Source of the DNA: Thalassospira lohafexi
GTDB taxonomy: Bacteria > Pseudomonadota > Alphaproteobacteria > Rhodospirillales > Thalassospiraceae
DNA: 64,000 bases
Direction of reading: 5' to 3'
Assembly (NCBI RefSeq): GCF_002844275.1
Contig: NZ_NXGX01000012.1
Coordinates: 17,545-81,544, forward strand
Shown here: one piece after another, positions 24,388 through 32,587 of the stretch
Layout: each line of letters begins with the position of its first letter
How positions within the stretch are numbered: the stretch's first letter is position 1
Notes under the pieces: model-generated
The model's input: the letters and a program-made list of their open reading frames with translations, nothing else
The model's database searches: none
Told to the model about the DNA's origin: nothing
Position numbers and translations under genes: made by a program

Positions 24388-27354
24388 GTGGCAAAATTTC
24401 ATATCAGAGCGCGAACCATTGATCTTCTTGGTCGCCAACAGATCGCCAACATCTCTACCGCAATTAGCGAGCTTTTCAAAAATGCTCATGACGCTTATGC
24501 GACTACCGCCGAAGTAGATTATTTTCGCGATGATGGCCTTTTTGTGCTCCGGGACAATGGGTTGGGTATGACGCGGACTGACTTTGAAGAGCGATGGCTG
24601 ACGCTTGGAACAGACAGCAAAGTTGGCTCAAGTGCTGGACTGAACCGTCCAGCGGTCGACAAAAGCCAAGAGCCACGCCCTCTTCTTGGAGAGAAAGGCA
24701 TCGGGCGCCTCGCCATAGCTGTAATCGGCCGACAGGTACTTGTTCTCACACGAGCTAAAGTGTCTGGTAAAGCCGAAGCCACCATAACCGCCGCCTATAT
24801 TCATTGGGGCCTTTTTGAACTTCCGGGCATCGACCTAGAAGAGATAACCATCCCCGTCGAAACATTTAGCGCAAAAGCGTTACCTGATCACGACGACGTC
24901 CAAGCCATGGTCGATGTTGTACGCCAGAATCTGGATAATCTGTCAGACCGGATTGAGGATAATATTGTCACACAGATAAAGCAGGACATGGATGCCTTCG
25001 CGGTAGACCCCCGTGACACAGCTGATTACCTCGGAACCCCCTCCTTTGATGGACAAGGCACAGGAACACATTTCTATATCTTACCTGCTGACGAGATTAT
25101 CCAAGAAGACATCGATCTTCGCGAAGAACCAACGAAACCCACTAGGTTTGAGAAAAACCTTATCGGCTTCACGAACACAATGACGCCAGAGTTTCGAAAG
25201 CCTAAGATTGTAACACAATTCCGCGATCATATTGACGAGGGCGAGCCTATCGAGCGTGTTGGTGAAAAAGCGTTCTTTAGTCCGAATGAATTTCAACAAG
25301 TTGACCACCATATCCGCGGCAGATTCGATGAATACGGCCAATTTCATGGGAAGGTAGGCGTTTACCAAACCACCCCTACTGAATATGTGCTCAACTGGGA
25401 TAATGCTGACGGCAAACCCACAAAGTGCGGCCCGTTCGATTTTTCTATCGCCGTGATTCAACCAACTCCGCGGGACTCACTAGTAGAACCCACAGAACAC
25501 GCGCTTATTCGACGTAAGCTTGAGCGTCATGGCGGCATTTACATCTACAAAGACGGAGTTAGGGTTCAGCCGTATGGAGGCCCTGACTTCGACTTTCTAG
25601 ATGTTGAGAGAAGACGAAATCTGCGAGCTGGAACAGCATACTACTCGTTCAGAAACATTATGGGAGCCATCGAGCTAACATCTGGCGACAATGCAAACCT
25701 TGTCGAGAAGGCAGGTCGCGAGGGCTTCAGAGAAGATAAAGCTTATCGCCAGTTCCGCAGCATTTTAATGAACTTTTTCATACAGTCCGCAGCCGACTTT
25801 TTTGGTGAGAAGGGTAAGTATTCTGAAGAATGGAACGAAAAACGCAATGAACTGCAACATCTTGATGATGTCAGGAAGCAGCGAGAAAAGCATTCGAGAA
25901 AAAAGAAGAATGCGTTTGCAACACAACTAGAGGAATTTTTCGAGAAACTGGATTCAGGCACCCTCCCTCTATCCGCTGCAAATGCCCTCGAAACGCTTAA
26001 GAGCCGGGTCGAAGCTGAACTAAATAGTAAAAAGCCAGCACAGACAAAAGCCCTTGCAATCGCTCGCCTAGAAGATGAAGCCAAGCAAACTATTGATAAA
26101 ATTCGGAAAGATAGCGCAATTACCAAGCCACGAGGCATCGGGCTGAACAACAAAATTCGGAACAACTGGCAAGCATATCAATCTGAGTTTGATCGATTTG
26201 TTAAGCGTACTCTGTTGCCTACAGAAAAGAAAATCGAAGAATTTATTACCTCAACAATCCACGACAACAAACTTAACCTTGATCCTGGCAAGCGCCTGTA
26301 TGCTGCAGTGGACAAGCACGCAAAAGAAGCATTTACATCAATAAAATCTCTAAGAACTCAGACCGAGGAATCCCTAACAGACTTAACAAAGATCATAAGA
26401 GAAAATACAAAAAATAGCTTCAGAACTGTTTCCAAGGCAGTAGATGATGTTCGAGTAGAACTCGAAACACTTAAGGATGCAAAACAAACTGAGTTCGATT
26501 TCTCAGCAAAAAGAGAAGAATTCGAAAACTCTGTCAGCATAACCTTCGAGAAAGAAAGCGAAAACCTTCGCCGTATATCCAGCCAACTGGAAGCTATTCT
26601 GACATCACTGCAGAAGGATGGAACAGACTTCATTGAAGTGACCGAAGCGCTTGAGGAAGAAGTGGTAGCACTACGGGAGCGCCAAGATGCTGACTTTGAA
26701 CTGGCGCAGATTGGAATGGCACTAAACACAATCAATCATGAATTTGGCAAGACAGCAGGAAGCCTCAGAAGCGGCTTAAGACGCATGAAATCGTGGGCCA
26801 GCGCTAACCCCGAAATGAAGAGCCTATATGATGACATGCGAGTGAGTTTCGATCATTTGGATAACTACCTCGCATTATTCAATCCACTTGATCGCAGACT
26901 GCAAAGAACAGCGGTTCAAATCACGGGGCATGAGATCTTTCGGTTTGTATCAAATCTCTTCGAGAAACGCCTAGAACGCCACAGCGTCAAGCTGAGTGCA
27001 GATCAGGGGTTTAGAGAACACGTTATCGAAGGTTTTCAAGCAGACTTCTACCCTGTCTTCGTGAATTTAGTTGATAACGCGATTCATTGGACATCCGCCA
27101 AAAAGAACAATCAAGGCCAGATCGAACTAACAAAAGATGGGGATGATCTATGCGTTAAAGACAATGGGCGGGGGGTAAGCAGCATTGACGTTCTCAATAT
27201 TTTTGAAATGAACTTTACCCGTAAAGCTGGTGGGCGAGGGATGGGATTGCATATCTCGCGACAAGCACTTGAACGAGTTGGATACGAGTTAACACTCGAT
27301 CCACCAATTCAAGGAACAGGCGCTTGCTTCCGCATATCGAGAGTATCTCAGTAA
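24388..27354 (+). CDS. Large protein with two GHKL ATPase domains joined by a coiled coil
   Basis: A 988-residue protein starting at GTG. The N-terminal Hsp90/MORC-type ATPase has ELFKNAHDA (Glu28, Asn32, Asp35), LRDNGLGM (Asp56) and GEKGIGR (101-107). A middle transducer-like domain reaches about residue 470 and includes KAGREGFREDKAYRQF. Long charged coiled coils span ~475-775. The C-terminal part resembles a histidine kinase: INHEFGK with candidate phosphoacceptor His784, an N-box VNLVDNAIHW (Asn893, Asn897), DNGRGV (Asp925) and GGRGMGLHIS (948-957). No membrane segment is present, so sensing is cytoplasmic. Its partner follows 21 bases downstream. A role in phage or DNA sensing is inferred from context. 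Confidence 0.85.
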   Translation: MAKFHIRARTIDLLGRQQIANISTAISELFKNAHDAYATTAEVDYFRDDGLFVLRDNGLGMTRTDFEERWLTLGTDSKVGSSAGLNRPAVDKSQEPRPLLGEKGIGRLAIAVIGRQVLVLTRAKVSGKAEATITAAYIHWGLFELPGIDLEEITIPVETFSAKALPDHDDVQAMVDVVRQNLDNLSDRIEDNIVTQIKQDMDAFAVDPRDTADYLGTPSFDGQGTGTHFYILPADEIIQEDIDLREEPTKPTRFEKNLIGFTNTMTPEFRKPKIVTQFRDHIDEGEPIERVGEKAFFSPNEFQQVDHHIRGRFDEYGQFHGKVGVYQTTPTEYVLNWDNADGKPTKCGPFDFSIAVIQPTPRDSLVEPTEHALIRRKLERHGGIYIYKDGVRVQPYGGPDFDFLDVERRRNLRAGTAYYSFRNIMGAIELTSGDNANLVEKAGREGFREDKAYRQFRSILMNFFIQSAADFFGEKGKYSEEWNEKRNELQHLDDVRKQREKHSRKKKNAFATQLEEFFEKLDSGTLPLSAANALETLKSRVEAELNSKKPAQTKALAIARLEDEAKQTIDKIRKDSAITKPRGIGLNNKIRNNWQAYQSEFDRFVKRTLLPTEKKIEEFITSTIHDNKLNLDPGKRLYAAVDKHAKEAFTSIKSLRTQTEESLTDLTKIIRENTKNSFRTVSKAVDDVRVELETLKDAKQTEFDFSAKREEFENSVSITFEKESENLRRISSQLEAILTSLQKDGTDFIEVTEALEEEVVALRERQDADFELAQIGMALNTINHEFGKTAGSLRSGLRRMKSWASANPEMKSLYDDMRVSFDHLDNYLALFNPLDRRLQRTAVQITGHEIFRFVSNLFEKRLERHSVKLSADQGFREHVIEGFQADFYPVFVNLVDNAIHWTSAKKNNQGQIELTKDGDDLCVKDNGRGVSSIDVLNIFEMNFTRKAGGRGMGLHISRQALERVGYELTLDPPIQGTGACFRISRVSQ

Positions 27355-27375
27355 ATTTTCCGGACATTTCATGCG

Positions 27376-29058
27376 ATGACTTTTTCTGAAGACCAATACA
27401 AAGCAGCCAGCTCCTTCGCATACACAATGATTGTTGTGGATGATGAACCTATTGCTGAAGCGCTTGAAAAAGCCCCCACGACGACAGTGAGGAAACCCGG
27501 AAGAAAAGATTCTGCTGCAGCAAAACACGCACCGAAGGACAAGCCACCGACCGACGCAAAACACAGTCACCCGCTTGACGCAAAAGGCCTGATCAAAAGC
27601 GCACTTGATTTAGGGCTGGTTTGCTCAGTGGTGAACCCTACCGGCGACGAAGTCAATATACCTAAAAGCGTCTCACAGGCTGCAGTTCGTGCGGACATCG
27701 TTTCGCTAGACTGGCACATGAACAAAGGCGATGAAGGCAACCTCGCCTCCGAAATTATTAAGCAAATACTTATCGCTGATGAAAAATCCGGAGGGCGCCT
27801 TCGACTCATTGCCATATATACAGGCAACAAAGATCGAAAAAGCATACTGGAAGCTATAGCAAAGCGATTGAACTCAGCGAAGCAACTAAAACAAAAGGTC
27901 ACGCACAACGGTGAAACTGTAACTAATACAACTGGCCTACGCATTGTTTGGCGCGAGAAAAGGATGGGCAACAAAAGACTTAAGAGCGCCTTAAGCGAAG
28001 CCGAACTACCTAAAGAACTACTCCGCGAGTTTGCAAAACTGTCCAATGGCTTGCTCTCGAACGTAGCATTAGCGACAATTTCGTCGATGCGTGACACCAC
28101 TCACCACGTTTTAAGCAAGTTTTCTGCTGAATTGGATGGACCATTTTTCCACCACCGCTCTCTTCTAGAGAACAATACAGATTCGATGGACTACGCGGTT
28201 TCCATAGTCATGAGCACATTGAAATCAGAGGTTAACAAGTCAAAAGTTATCTCGAACCATGCCACCCCCGAAGCCATAAAGCGCCGGCTCGATGCAATGC
28301 CGCAAAGTCCAGAAAAATTTGTTTTGCATTACTTAAACAATAATAAAAAACTCAAGAAGTTTACCTTAAATTCTGAAGATGTCATAACCTTGATCGAGGA
28401 AGGATTTAAGAAATGGAACGCAACAAAAAAAGACGATGCCCTTAAAAGACAGGATAATAAACAAGAAAGTCCGGTACCATCGAAGGATCAGTTTAACAAA
28501 AACTTTTCAACTTTGTTCTCTGACAGCTTGGAAGCAGCAGAGTCAAACATGCATGAATTCTCTTTCCTCACAAACTCTGCTACCAGCGAGATCAGCAGTG
28601 TACACAAAGAGACTCCTCCAAGACTAGGTCTTGGCTCCGTCATGTACTCGAAGAAAGATGGCTATTTTCTTTGCCTACAAGCAACCTGTGACACTGTACG
28701 AGGTACCGGATCGTTTTTCTTCATTCCCTTGGATACAACAACAACGGGTTCGCCAGACATTGTTGTCCCACATGGAGAGGAGCAGCACAAAATAAAACTC
28801 GTTGCTTTGTCCGTACCATCGAGATCTTACACCAAATCTCGCGCTGTGAACTTTGGCTCAATAGAGCCTTCCGTGGGATATGTCCCAATAAAATATAATC
28901 GCAGAGATAAAGGTTATTTTGTAACAGACAGCAAGAAAGTACGTTACCGCTGGCTTGCAAACTTAAAGTACAAGCGAGCATTGCGAATTGCACAAAACAT
29001 GACTCAAGAAATTACTAGAATTGGCTTCGATGAATTCGAGCCATTCAGAAGCAAGTGA
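27376..29058 (+). CDS. Receiver-domain protein with unknown C-terminal effector, partner of the GHKL protein
   Basis: A 560-residue protein. MIVVDDEP gives the acidic pair Asp22/Asp23. SLDWHM gives phosphoacceptor Asp112 and IAIYTGN gives the switch Thr149, the order expected for a response-regulator receiver. A Lys/Pro/Ala-rich insert of about 40 residues (30-68) separates strand 1 from helix 1, which is unusual. Residues ~210-560 show no HTH, nuclease or GGDEF motif I can recognise. They contain helical parts, then a beta-rich end around YFLCLQATCDTV and FFFIPLDTTT. It is encoded directly behind the dual-GHKL gene, so phosphotransfer from His784 to Asp112 is the natural hypothesis. Confidence 0.8.
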   Translation: MTFSEDQYKAASSFAYTMIVVDDEPIAEALEKAPTTTVRKPGRKDSAAAKHAPKDKPPTDAKHSHPLDAKGLIKSALDLGLVCSVVNPTGDEVNIPKSVSQAAVRADIVSLDWHMNKGDEGNLASEIIKQILIADEKSGGRLRLIAIYTGNKDRKSILEAIAKRLNSAKQLKQKVTHNGETVTNTTGLRIVWREKRMGNKRLKSALSEAELPKELLREFAKLSNGLLSNVALATISSMRDTTHHVLSKFSAELDGPFFHHRSLLENNTDSMDYAVSIVMSTLKSEVNKSKVISNHATPEAIKRRLDAMPQSPEKFVLHYLNNNKKLKKFTLNSEDVITLIEEGFKKWNATKKDDALKRQDNKQESPVPSKDQFNKNFSTLFSDSLEAAESNMHEFSFLTNSATSEISSVHKETPPRLGLGSVMYSKKDGYFLCLQATCDTVRGTGSFFFIPLDTTTTGSPDIVVPHGEEQHKIKLVALSVPSRSYTKSRAVNFGSIEPSVGYVPIKYNRRDKGYFVTDSKKVRYRWLANLKYKRALRIAQNMTQEITRIGFDEFEPFRSK

Positions 29059-29083
29059 TTTTTTCTGCGATACCCAGAGATCA

Positions 29084-30217
29084 TTAACCGCTAGCTAATG
29101 TTTCAGAAATCTTCACCGCGTGTCTGCGGATAAACTCAGGAGGCAACGCATTTCCAATCATTAAGGCGACTTTATCCCTACCGCCGGACAGGTCGAACTG
29201 ATAATCAGCCGGAAAAGTTTGGAACAGAGCGGCCTCTCGCAGACTAATCGCGCGGTCCTCTTCCGGGTGCAAGTACCTACCCTTTGAGGGGTTTCCGCAT
29301 CCCCCCGTCATAGTAGGAGAAACTTCATCCCAAGACATTCGGCCATATACATCTCGGAACCCAGATTTCTTATCCTTGTGGCAGTTTAGGACAAGATGAT
29401 CTGGCAAGGCGATTCTTGAACCACCGTCTTTCGGAATGTTCCTGATGATCTCCATAACCCGTTCTGTCCTTTTAGAAATATGGTCATGCAGTGGATCATC
29501 AGCCTCACCAACTGGAGCGAGCTTCACAGCATCGAGGCATTTCCTAACCGTAATGACGTCCGACTTATCTGCCTGATCTACCTGCCCAACCTTTGAAGCA
29601 AGTAAAATCATCCTAAAGCGACGCTGAGGGACACCATACTCAGAAGCGTCTTCGACCCGCACATTTCGGCGTCCAACTTTATAGCCCAGAGCAGAGATGC
29701 GCTTTAGGAACATTCTAATGCGGGAATCCGTTGCCAGCGCAGGAACGTTCTCCATCATTAGAGCTTTAGGAGCCAATGCCTCAACAACACGCAGAAATTC
29801 GAAAAGAAGATCATTCCGATCATCTGAAACAGCTTTAGTTTTCTTTCTGGTACGCAAGGTTGAGAAGCCTTGACATGGTGGGCAACCCGCAAGCAGATCA
29901 AGTTCTCCACGCTTAAGACCTATTGCCCTAAGCAACTCCACGGCCCCTAGCTCCCGAATATCTTTGTTAAAGCAATGCACGTCAGGATGATTTAGTTGAA
30001 ATGTTCGAGCTGGAACTTTTTCGATCTCAACACCAGCGAGAACTCTAAATCCAGCCTGCTTCAAACCTAACGTCAACCCGCCAGCACCGCTGAACAGATC
30101 CACAGCAGTCAACAGCTTAGGAAAATCCGCTTCAAGCTTTTGATTTATTTCGGATAACTGTGGTTTTTCTGTCAACTTCGAATCCTGAACACGCCCATTT
30201 AAAGAACATTTTTGCAA
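29084..30217 (-). CDS. C5-cytosine-specific DNA methyltransferase
   Basis: Up to 377 residues. Motif I is DLFSGAGG (40-47), motif IV GCPPCQGFS has catalytic Cys115, motif VI is MENVP (Glu156), motif VIII is QRRFR (198-202) and motif X is GNALPP (355-360). The target-recognition part, around SPTMTGGCGNPSKGRYLHP, is short, typical of compact enzymes. All catalytic residues are present. The start is uncertain: TTG at 30217 is the longest choice and no ATG fits. It converges on the receiver gene, with 25 bases between stops. No cognate restriction endonuclease or Vsr gene is next to it, so its mark probably serves the GHKL-receiver pair or stands alone. Confidence 0.93.
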   Translation of the reverse strand: MQKCSLNGRVQDSKLTEKPQLSEINQKLEADFPKLLTAVDLFSGAGGLTLGLKQAGFRVLAGVEIEKVPARTFQLNHPDVHCFNKDIRELGAVELLRAIGLKRGELDLLAGCPPCQGFSTLRTRKKTKAVSDDRNDLLFEFLRVVEALAPKALMMENVPALATDSRIRMFLKRISALGYKVGRRNVRVEDASEYGVPQRRFRMILLASKVGQVDQADKSDVITVRKCLDAVKLAPVGEADDPLHDHISKRTERVMEIIRNIPKDGGSRIALPDHLVLNCHKDKKSGFRDVYGRMSWDEVSPTMTGGCGNPSKGRYLHPEEDRAISLREAALFQTFPADYQFDLSGGRDKVALMIGNALPPEFIRRHAVKISETLASG

Positions 30218-30639
30218 TCTTAGCTTGGCTTCTCAATTGGCTCAATATGCAAATCCCTGAAGCTACGCAGACTGCTGTACGCACCTGAAACGCCGCGAAC
30301 CACGATTAGATCCTGAAGACCGATCACTCGTATCGCCAGCGAAATTACAATCAAACAAGCTACTTAAAAATCAGCTCAATTCTCTAGCTGTAGATATCAG
30401 GCTAGAGAATTTCGACACAAATCACCCAATCGTGGCCGTATGCTTAATGCCAAGCGACACTGCAACAATTCTTCACCATATCGCTTTCAATTTCGTAAAA
30501 ATTCAAGCGCTGTTAGAAACTAACTATAAAATAAAACACTTAGAAACCGTTGAAACTGTTACAGCGCAGTGTTACATTCCGAAACAGAGCAACGGAACTA
30601 ACTGTTTGTTTTTTATCGATTTTGAAGAGAGCAAAGGAA
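30218..30639. other. Gene-free right end of the island
   Basis: About 420 AT-rich bases between the methyltransferase start and attR. I see no gene or recombination directionality factor. It likely contains integrase arm sites and the methyltransferase promoter. Confidence 0.45.
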
Positions 30640-30659
30640 AATCCCCTCCTCTCTGCCAC
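30640..30659. repeat. attR direct repeat
   Basis: AATCCCCTCCTCTCTGCCAC, identical to the end of tRNA-Ser at 18100-18119, marks the right boundary of the island. Confidence 0.93.
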
Positions 30660-30728
30660 CCTATGCCCTACGGGCTTCGGGTGGCAGGCCACACGGAGCC
30701 AAAATGGCATTGGGTGTCTCCCGAAGCC
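30654..30728 (+). promoter_or_regulatory. Structured leader with two competing hairpins before the GIY-YIG gene
   Basis: TGCCACCC (30654-30661) pairs with GGGTGGCA (30679-30686), enclosing GCCC-TAC-GGGC. Alternatively GGCTTCGGG (30673-30681) pairs perfectly with CCCGAAGCC (30720-30728). The two stems share bases and cannot form together. Before the island inserted, the first stem would have used the 3' CCA end of tRNA-Ser. Confidence 0.55.
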
Positions 30729-30753
30729 TTGGCGCAGGGAGGCAGATTACCCG

Positions 30754-30999
30754 ATGTGGTATGTTTATTTCCTCAGACTTTCAAATGATGATGTGTATGT
30801 CGGGTCAACCAATGACCTGAAACGTCGCTTTGCGTCGCATCAGAATGGCGATGTCGTTTCCACCCGAAAACATCTGCCACCAAAGCTACTTTCCTATGTC
30901 TCGGTTGAAACCGAGCAGAACGCACGGTCGCTGGAAAAGTATTTCAAATCCGGCTCGTGCAAGGCTTTTGCCAAAAAGAGATTCTGGTCAGAACAGTAG
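30754..30999 (+). CDS. Small GIY-YIG nuclease-domain protein
   Basis: An 81-residue protein that is a single GIY-YIG domain: WYVYFLRL for the GIY strand, VYVGSTNDLKRRF for the YIG strand with the conserved Arg, and a helix ARSLEKYFKSGSCKAF with the Glu. The ATG at 30754 has GGGAGG about eleven bases upstream. Proteins of this size (YhbQ/UPF0213 type) are thought to act on DNA, but their role is mostly unknown. It sits 95 bases after attR, so in the uninterrupted chromosome it followed tRNA-Ser directly. Confidence 0.85.
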   Translation: MWYVYFLRLSNDDVYVGSTNDLKRRFASHQNGDVVSTRKHLPPKLLSYVSVETEQNARSLEKYFKSGSCKAFAKKRFWSEQ

Positions 31000-31080
31000 G
31001 ACTTCTACTTCAACCAGCCATCCGACCAAATTCCTGAAAATCACATCTTTGCACCTGCTGCACCGGGCAAAAGTATCTCG

Positions 31081-31575
31081 CTATTTGGCTTGCCCCTCAA
31101 CAGCAGCCAACCATTTACGCAGCAAACCATCAAGCTGGGCTTGCTCATCACCCGTCAGGCCTTCGGCAAGGCGGTGCTGGTTGGCGACGTGGTCGGTGAC
31201 GGCGGCGTCAATCAGGTCGCGGCCTTTTTGGGTGAGCGCGATGACAAAGCCACGGCCGTCTTCCGGGTTCTTTTCGCGTGAGACCAATCCGGCCTGTTCA
31301 AGCTTATCAAGCCGGTTGGTCATGGTGCCCGATGTTACCATTGTCCATGCGATCAAGTCAGATGGGCTGAGCGCATAGGGCGGGCCGGAACGGCGCAAGG
31401 TGGCGAGCACATCGAAGCTGGCCGCACTCAATCCATGGGCACGAAAGATATCATCCAATCCCGACATTAATACGGAACGCAGCCGCCCGAAGCGGCCAAA
31501 CATTCCCATTGGCGTCACATCAAGATCGGGACGTTCCTGATGCCACTGCGCCAAAATGCGATCTACCTGGTCCAT
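31081..31575 (-). CDS. MarR-family transcriptional regulator
   Basis: A 164-residue regulator with the full MarR layout. The winged helix is LSPSDLIAWTMVTSGTMTNRLDKLEQAGLVSREKNPEDGRGF, named here as one motif region (residues ~70-112), flanked by long dimerisation helices. It is divergent from an EamA transporter gene. The 80-bp space between them holds two palindromes that share CTTGACGTCAAG. The most likely function is repression of the transporter and the following oxidoreductase gene, relieved by an unknown small molecule. Confidence 0.88.
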   Translation of the reverse strand: MDQVDRILAQWHQERPDLDVTPMGMFGRFGRLRSVLMSGLDDIFRAHGLSAASFDVLATLRRSGPPYALSPSDLIAWTMVTSGTMTNRLDKLEQAGLVSREKNPEDGRGFVIALTQKGRDLIDAAVTDHVANQHRLAEGLTGDEQAQLDGLLRKWLAAVEGQAK

Positions 31576-31598
31576 GACGATGGTGATGGCAAAAATTT

Positions 31599-31638
31599 AT
31601 CTTGACGTCAAGATTTATCGATATACCTTGACGTCAAG
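31599..31638. promoter_or_regulatory. Twin palindromic MarR operators
   Basis: ATCTTGACGTCAAGAT at 31599-31614 is a perfect 16-bp palindrome. CTTGACGTCAAG at 31627-31638 repeats its core. The centres are 26 bp apart. Both lie between the divergent MarR and EamA start codons, and the second is 17 bp before the transporter ATG. Confidence 0.8.
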
Positions 31639-31655
31639 ATAAATGGAGAAAGCCG

Positions 31656-32555
31656 ATGAACCGAACAACCGACTTATTGCTTACCGCCCTTGCCCCGGCG
31701 ATCTGGGGCAGCAGCTATATCGTTGCCACCGAGCTTTTGCCCCATGGTTATCCGCTGACCGTGTCGCTGCTGCGTGCCTTGCCAGCGGGTTTGATCCTGT
31801 TGCTTGTTGTCCGCCAGTTGCCGCAGTCGGGGTGGTGGGGCAAGGTTTTGATCCTTGGCGCGCTTAATTTTGCGATTTTCTGGTCAATGCTGTTTTTAGC
31901 AGCCTACCGCCTGCCGGGCGGGGTGGCGGCGACACTGGGCGCGGTTCAGCCGTTGTTCGTGCTGTTTCTGGCGCGCTTTGCCTTGGGAAGCACCATCAAG
32001 TTGGCCGGGATCATCGCGGCAATTTCCGGGATCTTTGGTGTTGCACTTCTGGTCCTTGATCCCGGCGCAACGCTTGATCCGGTTGGCATTGCCAGTGCCA
32101 CCATCGGTGCCCTTTCAATGGCCGCAGGCACGGTGTTAACCCGCAAATGGCAACCACCCGTTTCACCACTGACCTTTACCGCGTGGCAGCTCACGGCGGG
32201 CGGCGTGCTTCTGATCCCGGTTGCGCTGATTTTGGAGCCATCGTTTCCGGTCCCGACACTGCAAAACCTTGCCGGGCTGGCGTGGCTTGGCCTGATCGGG
32301 GCGGCACTGACCTACTATCTGTGGTTTCGCGGGATTGCCAAACTGGGTCCGGCGACGGTGACAAGCTTTGGCTTTCTCAGCCCGACCAGTGCGGTGTTGC
32401 TTGGCTGGATCATCCTTGGCGAGCAGTTAAGCCCAACCCAGATCGCCGGTGTGGTGATTGTTCTGGCCAGCATCTGGATCGGACAACGCGCCGCGCGCCC
32501 CGCACCGATCAAGGCCAACATCGTCTCCCCGGTCAAACCGGCCGCAAATTCATGA
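31656..32555 (+). CDS. EamA-family (DMT) exporter
   Basis: A 299-residue, ten-helix protein with two EamA repeats, beginning LLLTALAPAIWGSSYIVATELLPHGYP in its first helix, a hallmark of the family. The second repeat starts near LTFTAWQLTAGGVLL. A short basic tail follows the last helix (IWIGQRAARPAP). Exports amino acids or other metabolites, by family. It is regulated with its divergent MarR partner and is followed 32 bases later by an NAD(P)-binding protein gene. GGAG is seven bases before the ATG region. Confidence 0.88.
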   Translation: MNRTTDLLLTALAPAIWGSSYIVATELLPHGYPLTVSLLRALPAGLILLLVVRQLPQSGWWGKVLILGALNFAIFWSMLFLAAYRLPGGVAATLGAVQPLFVLFLARFALGSTIKLAGIIAAISGIFGVALLVLDPGATLDPVGIASATIGALSMAAGTVLTRKWQPPVSPLTFTAWQLTAGGVLLIPVALILEPSFPVPTLQNLAGLAWLGLIGAALTYYLWFRGIAKLGPATVTSFGFLSPTSAVLLGWIILGEQLSPTQIAGVVIVLASIWIGQRAARPAPIKANIVSPVKPAANS

Positions 32556-32587
32556 CAATACCGAACCACACTTAAAGGAACGCCCCA

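Larger units (their letters stand above)
18100..30659. mobile_element. Integrative genomic island in tRNA-Ser(GGA), 12.5 kb
   Basis: The island lies between two perfect copies of AATCCCCTCCTCTCTGCCAC, at 18100-18119 inside the tRNA and at 30640-30659. It begins with a tyrosine integrase gene next to the tRNA, the standard layout for tRNA-targeted islands. The interior is visibly AT-richer, with A/T-ending codons, most strongly from 24388 to 30217. Cargo includes a serine recombinase, a ParB-like protein, a broken hsdR fragment, a GHKL ATPase, a receiver-domain protein and a DNA methyltransferase. No conjugation genes are present, so it moves only by integrase, with helpers, or not at all. Confidence 0.93.

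Noticed and set aside
18100..30659. Island considered as a prophage
   Set aside because: No capsid, tail, terminase or lysis gene is present. An integrase and an XRE regulator alone do not make a phage.
30550..30753. Longer N-terminus for the GIY-YIG protein
   Set aside because: The upstream part translates the tRNA end and leader hairpins. The ATG at 30754 with GGGAGG upstream gives the usual family length.
30432..30788. A 118-codon frame running across attR
   Set aside because: It crosses the island boundary, so it would be created only by integration, and it reads through the tRNA end and hairpins.
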